A stretch of DNA of 64,000 nucleotides, taken from positions 2,686,501-2,750,500 of the forward strand of contig NZ_CP027792.1 in NCBI RefSeq assembly GCF_003013695.1. Reading direction: 5' to 3'. The DNA comes from Pulveribacter suum (GTDB lineage Bacteria; Pseudomonadota; Gammaproteobacteria; Burkholderiales; Burkholderiaceae_C). A model generated the notes under the pieces. That model was not told where the DNA came from, searched no databases, and saw nothing but the letters and a program-made list of their open reading frames with translations. Of this stretch, positions 56,298 through 64,000 are shown piece after piece; position 1 is the stretch's first letter, and the number at the start of each line of letters is the position of its first letter. The position numbers and the translations under genes were made by a program.

Positions 56298-57864
56298 CCT
56301 CCTCGCGCTGGCGGCCCAGGTGCTCCTGCACCTCGGCGTGCCACAGCCCGCTCATCCATTCGCCGATGCGCTCCACCGTGGCCTGCTCGCGCGGCACCGA
56401 GGGCGACAGCCGCCCCTTGGCCAGCACGTGCAGGCGGTCACAGATCTCGAACAGCTCGTCCAGCTCCTCGCTTACCACCAGCACGGCGCAGCCGGCGTCG
56501 CGCAGCTTCAAGATCTCGCCGCGGATCTGCGCGGCCGCGCCCACGTCCACGCCCCAGGTGGGCTGCGAGACGATGAGCAGCTTCGGTCCGGCGTCGATCT
56601 CGCGCCCGACGATGAACTTCTGCAGATTGCCGCCCGACAGGGATTTGGCCGGCGCATCCGGCCCGCCCGCCTTGACGTTGAAGCGCGCGATGATGTCCGC
56701 GGCCTGGGTCTGCAGCGTGCGCATGCGCAGCCAGCCACCCGCACCCACGGCGTTGCCGCGCGTGAGCAGCAGGTTGTGCGCCAGGCCCATGGTGGGCACG
56801 GCGCCGCGGCCCAGGCGTTCCTCGGGCACGAAGTGCAGCCCCAGGGCGCGGCGCTGGCGCGGGGTGAGGCGCGCGGCCGGCCGGCCTGCCACCTCGACCA
56901 TGGCGGCCGGCGCCCGCGTGTCTTCGCCCGACAGGGCATACAGCAGCTCCCGCTGCCCATTGCCCGAGATGCCGGCGATGCCCACCACCTCCCCGGCGCG
57001 CACTTCCAGGTCGATGCTGACCAGCGGCACGCCGAAGGGGTCGCCCGCGGCCAGCGACAGGCCGCGCGTGCACAGCACCACGGCGCCCAGGCGGGACGCG
57101 CGATGCTGCAGCGCCGGCGGCTCGGCGCCGATCATCAGGCGCGACAGCGAGGCGTTGGATTCCTGCGAGGGGTCGCACACGCCCGTTACCTTGCCGCCGC
57201 GCATCACGGTGCAGGCGTTGCACAGCTCGCGGATCTCGTGCAGCTTGTGGCTGATGTACAGGATGGAGCAGCCCTCGCGGCTGAGCTTGCGCAGCACCAC
57301 GAACAGCTTGTCCACCGCCTGCGGCGTGAGCACCGAGGTCGGCTCGTCCAGGATCAGCAGCCGCGGGTTGGTCAGCAGCGCCCGGATGATCTCCACGCGC
57401 TGCATCTCGCCCACCGACAAGGTGTGCACGGGCCGCAGCGGGTCCACGTCCAGGCCGTACTCGGCGGCTTTGTCGGTGATGCGCCGGGCCACTTCGGCCA
57501 GCGCCAGGCGCTTGTCCAGGCCCAGCCAGACGTTCTCGGCCACGGTGAGCGTGTCAAACAGGCTGAAATGCTGGAACACCATGGCGATGCCCAGCTCGCG
57601 CGCCTCCTGCGGGTTCTTGACCTGCACGGGACGCCCGTCGAACAGCACGCTGCCCTCGTCGGGCCGCGTGGCGCCGTAGATGATCTTCATCAGCGTGGAC
57701 TTGCCGGCGCCGTTCTCGCCCAGCACGGCGTGGACCTCGCCCGGCTGCACCGTGAGCGAGACGCCGTCGTTGGCCACCACGGCCGGGTAGCGCTTGGTGA
57801 TGCCCGTCAATTGCAGCCGCGGCGCCGCAGGGGCGGCCGCGGCCTGAGGGGGGGTGGGATTCAT
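56278..57864 (-). CDS. BMP-type ABC transporter ATPase (NupO/YufO-like, double domain)
   Basis: 528 residues with two ABC domains. The first has Walker A GENGAGKST, signature LSVGEMQRVEI and Walker B LLILDEPT. The second has the degenerate GISGNGQREL, signature LSGGNLQKF and LLIVSQPTWGVDVG, where the catalytic positions are changed, as is usual for this sugar/nucleoside class. It powers the two permeases downstream. First gene of the operon. The ATG at 57864 precedes a Pro/Ala-rich lead-in. The LysR gene lies 81 bp upstream on the same strand. Confidence 0.93.
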   Translation of the reverse strand: MNPTPPQAAAAPAAPRLQLTGITKRYPAVVANDGVSLTVQPGEVHAVLGENGAGKSTLMKIIYGATRPDEGSVLFDGRPVQVKNPQEARELGIAMVFQHFSLFDTLTVAENVWLGLDKRLALAEVARRITDKAAEYGLDVDPLRPVHTLSVGEMQRVEIIRALLTNPRLLILDEPTSVLTPQAVDKLFVVLRKLSREGCSILYISHKLHEIRELCNACTVMRGGKVTGVCDPSQESNASLSRLMIGAEPPALQHRASRLGAVVLCTRGLSLAAGDPFGVPLVSIDLEVRAGEVVGIAGISGNGQRELLYALSGEDTRAPAAMVEVAGRPAARLTPRQRRALGLHFVPEERLGRGAVPTMGLAHNLLLTRGNAVGAGGWLRMRTLQTQAADIIARFNVKAGGPDAPAKSLSGGNLQKFIVGREIDAGPKLLIVSQPTWGVDVGAAAQIRGEILKLRDAGCAVLVVSEELDELFEICDRLHVLAKGRLSPSVPREQATVERIGEWMSGLWHAEVQEHLGRQREEGGHAQA

Positions 57865-57896
57865 CGGTGCAATTGTCTCCGAAGTTCGGGCATTGT

Positions 57897-57962
57897 ATTT
57901 TTTCGTTAAATCGGCACCCAGCGCTTGCCAGGCATGCGCCAGCAGCTATGGTTTTCGTAGCG
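57897..57962 (+). repeat. Dispersed repeat copy overlapping the end of the LysR gene
   Basis: TATTTTTTCGTTAAATCGGC, then ACCCAGCGCTTGCCAGGCA, TGCGCCAGCAGCTATGG and TTTTCGTAGC. Read on the opposite strand it supplies the final codons and the TAG stop (complement of 57946-57948) of the LysR gene. Confidence 0.8.
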
Positions 57963-58878
57963 AAGCAGCCACGTCGCGAATGGCTTCGCGCAGCCAGGCG
58001 CCCGCCGCCGAGTGGTGCGTGCGGGCATGCCACAGCTGGTAGTACATCAGCCGCGGAAAGGCCACCGGGCACTCCAGCACGGCCAGCGGCAGCCGCTCGG
58101 CGTAGCGCTCGCAAAACTGCCGGCCGGTGGTCAGCACCAGCAGGCTGCCCGCCACCATGGCCGGGATCAGGCTGAAGTGGGCGCAGCGCACCGTCACGTG
58201 CCGCGCCAGTCCCAGCGAGTCCAGGTGCGCGTCGATCACCCCGCGCGCGCCAGGGTGGGTGGGCGTGGGCGCGATGTGCTCGGCGGCCAGCCAGTCCTGC
58301 TGGCCCCAGCCGCGGCGCACGGCCGGGTGCTCGCGGCTGACCAGGCACACCACCTCGTCGGAAAACAGCCGCCCCAGGTGCAGGTCGCCCGGCGGTTCGG
58401 GCCAGTTGCCGATGACCACGTCGGCCTCGCCCTGCGCCAGGTGGGCGTGATAGTGGGCGTCGGCCGACAGCGGCCATATCTCCACCGGGCACAGCGGCGC
58501 CTCGGCCTTGATGCGCGCCACCAGCCGGGGCAAGAACAGCGGGTCCAGATAGTCGCTGGCAGCGATGCGAAAGGCCCGGGTGGCGCTGCGCGGCTCGAAC
58601 CCGCGGGCGTCGGAAAACAGCACCTCGGCCGCCCGCAGGATGCTGGCCGCCGGCTCCACCATGGCCAGCGCCGCATCCGTGGGCTGCATGCTGGCGCCCG
58701 AGCGCACCAGCAGCGGGTCGCCCGCCAACTCGCGCAGGCGGCGCAGCGCGCTGGAGACGGCCGGCTGGTGCATGCCCAGGCGCAGGGCGGCACGCGAGAC
58801 GCTGCGTTCAGTGAGCACGGTGTGCAAGACGCGGATGAGATGAAGGTCGATCTTGTCGAAAAGGGCTGTCTCTCTCAT
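57946..58878 (-). CDS. LysR family regulator, probable control of xdhAB
   Basis: 310 residues. The N-terminal winged helix-turn-helix is typical (LIRVLHTVLTERSVSRAALR, then LGMHQPAVSSALRRLRE). The effector-binding domain runs from about residue 95 to the end (FRIAASDYLDPLFLPRLVAR). The divergent arrangement with xdhA (187 bp between starts) and the adjoining purine transporter suggest it controls purine oxidation. The last residues (SLRKP) and the stop are encoded by a dispersed repeat copy, so the original C-terminus may have been replaced. Confidence 0.88.
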   Translation of the reverse strand: MRETALFDKIDLHLIRVLHTVLTERSVSRAALRLGMHQPAVSSALRRLRELAGDPLLVRSGASMQPTDAALAMVEPAASILRAAEVLFSDARGFEPRSATRAFRIAASDYLDPLFLPRLVARIKAEAPLCPVEIWPLSADAHYHAHLAQGEADVVIGNWPEPPGDLHLGRLFSDEVVCLVSREHPAVRRGWGQQDWLAAEHIAPTPTHPGARGVIDAHLDSLGLARHVTVRCAHFSLIPAMVAGSLLVLTTGRQFCERYAERLPLAVLECPVAFPRLMYYQLWHARTHHSAAGAWLREAIRDVAASLRKP

Positions 58879-59004
58879 ATGCGCTCGGGCATGCAGGCCA
58901 TGGGCGGCGGCGTATGCGCTGCCGCGCGTGCCGGGCTATGGGGCGGCCGGCGGCGAAACAAAAAAATGGGGTGCGGGCTACTCTACACGCGCCATAGCGC
59001 GCCG

Positions 59005-59035
59005 GGCATCCGGGTTATATGCAGGCCCGTATGCC
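59005..59035 (+). promoter_or_regulatory. Candidate LysR operator between lysR and xdhA
   Basis: GCAT (59006-59009) and ATGC (59019-59022) form a short dyad with a 9-bp spacer. TATGC repeats at 59018-59022 and 59030-59034, 31-60 bp before the xdhA ATG. This fits the expected place for a LysR box, but the dyad is short. Confidence 0.28.
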
Positions 59036-59065
59036 TTGGCTGCGCGGCAGGCCTACCCTCGGGGG

Positions 59066-60573
<1,508 letters not shown>

Positions 60574-60577
<4 letters not shown>

Positions 60578-62994
60578 AACCGCGTGACGACGCCCTCTTG
60601 AGCCGCGACGCCGAGGACGATCCCGTCGCCATCGCCGCCGATGCCGCAGGCGCTGCCGGCGCCATGCCCAAGGCGCCGGCCCCGCCGCGCTCGCCCGTGG
60701 CGCACAGCGCCATGGGCCACCCGCACCCGCATGAAAGCGCCCGCGCCCAGGTGGCCGGCAGCGCGCACTACATCGACGACCTGCCCGAGGTGAAGGGCAC
60801 CCTGTATGCGGCGCCCATCCTGAGCACCGTGGCCCACGGCACCTTGCACGGCGTGGACCCGGCCGAGGCCCTGGCCCTGCCCGGCGTGCGCGGCGTGGTG
60901 CTGGCCGCCGACATCCCGGGCGACCCGGTGCTGGCCGCCTTTGCCCATGACGAGCCCATCTTCGCGCAGGGTACGGTGCAGCACGTGGGCCAGGTGATCG
61001 GCCTGGTGGTGGCCGACTCCGTCATGGCCGCGCGCCGCGCCGCGCGCAAGGTGCGGCTGGACATCACCCCCCTGCCCGCCGTGCTGACGGTGCAAGGCGC
61101 CCTGGCCGCGCACAGCTGGGTGCTGCCGCCCGTGCACGTGCGCCGGGGCGACGCGGCCGGCGCGCTGGCCGCCGCGCCGCACCGCCTGCAGGGCAGTTTC
61201 GAGGTGGGCGGGCAGGAGCACTTCTATCTGGAGGGCCAGATCGCCTACGCCCTGCCGCTGGAGCAGGGGCAGTGGTGGATCCACTCCAGCACCCAGCACC
61301 CGGGCGAGGTGCAGCACTGGGTGGCGCACGCCTTGGGGCTGGACAGCCACGCCGTGCGCGTGGAGTGCCGGCGCATGGGCGGAGGCTTTGGCGGCAAGGA
61401 GACCCAGGCCGGCCACTTGGCCGTGTGGGCGGCGCTGGCGGCGCACAAGTTCGGCCACCCCGTCAAGCTGCGGCTGGACCGCGACGACGACTTCGTCGTC
61501 ACCGGCAAGCGCCACCCGTTCGCCTATGAGTGGGACGTGGGATTTGAAGGCAGCGGCCGCATCACGGGCCTGCAGCTGATGATGGCCGCCAACTGCGGCT
61601 TCAGTGCCGACCTGTCCGGCCCGGTGGCCGACCGGGCAGTGTTCCACTGCGACAACGCCTACTTCCTGGAGCACGTGGACATCACCTCGTACCGCTGCAA
61701 GACGAACACGCAGAGCCACACGGCGTTTCGCGGCTTCGGCGGGCCGCAGGGCGTGCTGGCCATCGAGGCCATCCTGGGCGATATCGCCCGGCACCTGGGC
61801 CTGGACGCGCTGGACGTGCGCCTGCGCAACCTGTACGGCGTGGGCGAGCGCGACGTGACGCACTACCAGATGCGGGTGGAAGACAACGTCCTGCACGAGC
61901 TGCTGCCGCAGCTGGAGCAGTCCGCGCGCTACAGGCAGCGGCAAAAGGCCATCGAGGCCTGGAACGCGCAAAGCCCGGTGCTCAAGCGCGGCCTGGCCAT
62001 CACCCCCGTCAAGTTCGGCATCAGCTTCACGGCCACGCTGTTCAACCAGGCCGGCGCGCTGGTCAACGTCTATACCGACGGCAGCGTGCAGATCAACCAC
62101 GGCGGCGCAGAGATGGGCCAGGGCCTGCACACCAAGGTGGCGCAGATCGTGGCCGACGAGCTGGGCGTGCCGCTTTCACGCGTGCTGGTCACCGCCAGCG
62201 ACACCAGCAAGGTGCCCAACGCCAGCGCAACCGCTGCCTCCAGCGGCACCGACCTGAACGGCCGCGCCGCCCAGTACGCGGCGCGCACCATCCGCGACAA
62301 CCTGGCGGCCTTCGTCTCCGGGCTGGACCGCTGCGGCGCCGGAGCCGTGCGCTTCGAGGGCGGGCAGGTGTTTTCGCCCAGCAACGTGCGCCGCTGGGAG
62401 GACGTGGTCAAGGAGGCGTATGCCAACCGCATCCAGCTGTGGAGCGACGGCTTTTATCGCACGCCCAAGATCCACTACGACAAGACCACCCTCACGGGCC
62501 GGCCGTTCTACTACTTCGCCTACGGCGCGGCCTGCACCGAGGTGGCCATCGACACCACCAGCGGCGAAAGCCGCGTGCTGGCCGTGGACATCCTGCACGA
62601 CGTGGGCCGCAGCATCAACCCGGCCATCGACATCGGCCAGATCGAGGGCGGCTTCATCCAGGGCATGGGCTGGCTGACCACCGAGGAGCTGGTCTGGGAC
62701 GAGCGCGGCCGCCTGGCCACGCACGCCCCCAGCACCTACAAGATCCCGGCCACGGGCGACGTGCCCAGGCACCTGAAGATCGCGCTGTGGCACGAGGCCA
62801 ACCGCGAGGACAACGTGGGCGGCAGCAAGGCCGTGGGCGAGCCGCCCTTCATGCTGGCGGTGAGCGTCTATGAGGCACTGCGCAACGCGGTGGCCGCGGG
62901 CCGGGGCGACGGGGCCGGCGCCGGCCAGGTCGCCCTCACGGCCCCGGCCACCGCCGAAAACGTGCTGCGCGCGCTGGGGCGGGTGGCGGACTGA
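60574..62994 (+). CDS. xdhB: Xanthine dehydrogenase molybdopterin subunit
   Basis: 806 residues; binds the molybdenum cofactor and hydroxylates hypoxanthine and xanthine. Landmarks are MGGGFGGKETQAG, AFRGFGGPQG, GGAEMGQGLHTK, NASATAASSGTDLNG and the catalytic Glu E756 in GSKAVGEPPFML. The first 40 residues are an Ala/Pro-rich extension before HESARAQVAGSAHYIDDLP. It overlaps xdhA by ATGA. An xdhC insertion chaperone, often third in such operons, is not next to it; a diguanylate cyclase gene lies convergent downstream. Confidence 0.95.
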
Positions 62995-63009
62995 CCAGCC
63001 GATTCGAGC

Positions 63010-63068
63010 ATCAAATCAGGCTGAAACCCTTGTCAGTCAAGCGCCAGCAGCTATATAAATAATAGCAA
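63010..63068 (+). repeat. Dispersed repeat copy downstream of xdhB
   Basis: ATCAAATCAGGCTGAAACCC, then TTGTCAGTCAAGCGCCAGC and AGCTATATAAATAATAGCAA. It lies between the convergent xdhB and GGDEF genes. Confidence 0.88.
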
Positions 63069-63083
63069 CGACCCTGCCGGGCT

Positions 63084-64000
63084 TCAGGGTGCCTGGCCCT
63101 CGGCCTGCGGCGGGGGCGCCACGCGGCGCACCTCCACCCGGTTGCGCCCGGCGCGCTTGGCCGCATAGCAGGCCATGTCGGCGGCATAGACCAGCGGCGC
63201 CACCTCGCACAGGCCAGCCGGCAGCGGCACCAGGCCGATGCTCAGCCCCAGGGTGAAGCTGCGCCCGCCATAGGCCGGCTCCCAGGCCTGCACGGCGGCG
63301 CGCAGCTGCTCGGCCACGGCCTGGCCGCGCGCGGGGGTGGCGCCGGGCAGCACCACGGCGAATTCGTCGCCGCCCAGGCGCGCCGCCCAGCCCATCTGGC
63401 GCACCTCGGACTCCAGCAGCCGCGCCAGGTGGCGCAGCACGTCGTCGCCGGCGTCGTGGCCGGCCACGTCGTTGATGACGGTGAAGTGGTCCAGGTCCAG
63501 GAACAGCAGCACGCCGCTGCCGTCCTCGCCGTACAGCCCGGGCGCGGCGCGCGCAGGCCGCGGGGCGCGGCCGCGCTCGGCCCGGGCCGCCAGCAGGGCC
63601 TGCAGGCGCTGCTCGAAGGCGGCGCGGTGCGGCAGCAAGGTCAGGCTGTCGTGATCGCCCTTCCAGTCGGGCTGCTGGCGCGCGTCGCGCGTGGCGGTGC
63701 AGTCCTCCAGGACCCACACGGTGCCCCGGTCGGGCTCGCCGGCGTGGATCAGCTGGCCCTGGGCGCGCACCCACAGCACGCCACCGTCGCGGCGCAAGAG
63801 CGGCAATTCGCCATCGAAGGCGCCGTGGGCGGCGAACTGCGCGCGCACCTGCCGCGCCATGCTGCCGACCTCGCCGCTGGCCGGCGCCAGCAGGTCCAGC
63901 AGGTCGCGCCCGCACAGCTCGGCCGGGGTGTAGTCCAGCAGGCGGCAGGCCTGCAGGCTGACCACCTCCACGCGCTCGGCGCGCGTCACGGCGATGCCCA
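63084..64000 (-). CDS. PAS-GGDEF diguanylate cyclase, truncated by the window
   Basis: About 305 residues are visible; the frame stays open to the window edge (upstream residues read GIAVTRAERVEVVSLQACRLL), so the start is missing. A PAS/PAC segment comes first (RRDGGVLWVRAQGQLIH), then a GGDEF domain with FLDLDHFTVINDVAGHDAGDD, shown here in part, and an intact RLGGDEF. It should make c-di-GMP. The RxxD inhibitory site expected just before the motif reads RQMG, so product inhibition is probably lost. No EAL domain follows; the protein ends soon after RAGRNRVEV. Confidence 0.88.
   Translation of the reverse strand, partial: GIAVTRAERVEVVSLQACRLLDYTPAELCGRDLLDLLAPASGEVGSMARQVRAQFAAHGAFDGELPLLRRDGGVLWVRAQGQLIHAGEPDRGTVWVLEDCTATRDARQQPDWKGDHDSLTLLPHRAAFEQRLQALLAARAERGRAPRPARAAPGLYGEDGSGVLLFLDLDHFTVINDVAGHDAGDDVLRHLARLLESEVRQMGWAARLGGDEFAVVLPGATPARGQAVAEQLRAAVQAWEPAYGGRSFTLGLSIGLVPLPAGLCEVAPLVYAADMACYAAKRAGRNRVEVRRVAPPPQAEGQAP

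Noticed and set aside
56438-57000. Second ABC domain of the BMP ATPase looks inactivated (Walker B reads VSQPT)
   Set aside because: Degenerate second sites are normal for this double-domain sugar/nucleoside ATPase class, so this is not evidence of decay.

Overview
The window is GC-rich DNA packed with genes on both strands. Its content points to a betaproteobacterium of the Comamonadaceae (Acidovorax/Melaminivora/Alicycliphilus-like): divergent ppc and hemCDXY, the small Trp-rich protein of the TIGR04438 type, MaeB with a phosphotransacetylase domain, flhDC, and a short AT-richer repeat with core AAGCGCCAGCAGCTATC that I recall as common in that family. The taxon is inferred from gene content, not from a marker gene. 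I found no tRNA, rRNA, CRISPR array, transposase or phage gene.

Layout. 1-3949: end of an allantoate/carbamoyl amidohydrolase gene, an M20 peptidase-like gene and an NCS2 xanthine/urate permease (purine-ring and nitrogen catabolism). 4130-10228: maeB, an MFS exporter and a FUSC membrane protein. 10236-18596: ppc, divergent from the haem operon hemC-hemD-hemX-hemY, then a small Trp-rich protein, a class I cytochrome c and a LapA-like membrane protein. 18701-20881: acs with a vestigial second acs tail downstream. 21106-26540: a ProU-type glycine betaine ABC transporter (proV-proW-proX) with a strong sigma70 promoter, a leader of about 500 nt and a second proX. 26556-33280: a complete zeaxanthin glucoside cluster (crtE on one strand; crtX-crtY-crtI-crtB opposite; crtZ convergent). 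33368-41999: topoisomerase IB, class II and class I fumarases back to back, a DMT exporter, a stand-alone TipAS domain, mgtE, a MliC-like lipoprotein and a PNPOx-like protein. 42057-46692: hemerythrin, ahpF, ahpC, divergent bacterioferritin, flhDC. 46813-51754: an Ntn-hydrolase acylase lipoprotein, an adenine-deaminase-type enzyme and a DUF3422 protein. 51897-62994: a BMP/NupABC-type nucleoside or purine ABC transporter with two tandem binding lipoproteins, a LysR regulator and divergent xdhA-xdhB. 63084-end: a PAS-GGDEF protein truncated by the window edge.

How the genes fit together. The right end reads as a purine acquisition and oxidation locus: import by the BMP transporter, adenine to hypoxanthine by the deaminase, then xanthine and urate by XdhAB, probably under the divergent LysR protein. 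The left end holds later purine-nitrogen steps and an NCS2 permease. PEP carboxylase, malic enzyme, acetyl-CoA synthetase and the two fumarases cover anaplerosis and the C4/C2 nodes. AhpCF, Bfr and hemerythrin form an oxidative-stress/iron group.

The most unusual signal is the dispersed repeat. Nine copies lie in 64 kb, mostly intergenic, but one is read in frame inside hemD, one in frame in the linker of xdhA, and one supplies the last codons and stop of the LysR gene. A partial match also lies inside the adenine deaminase gene.
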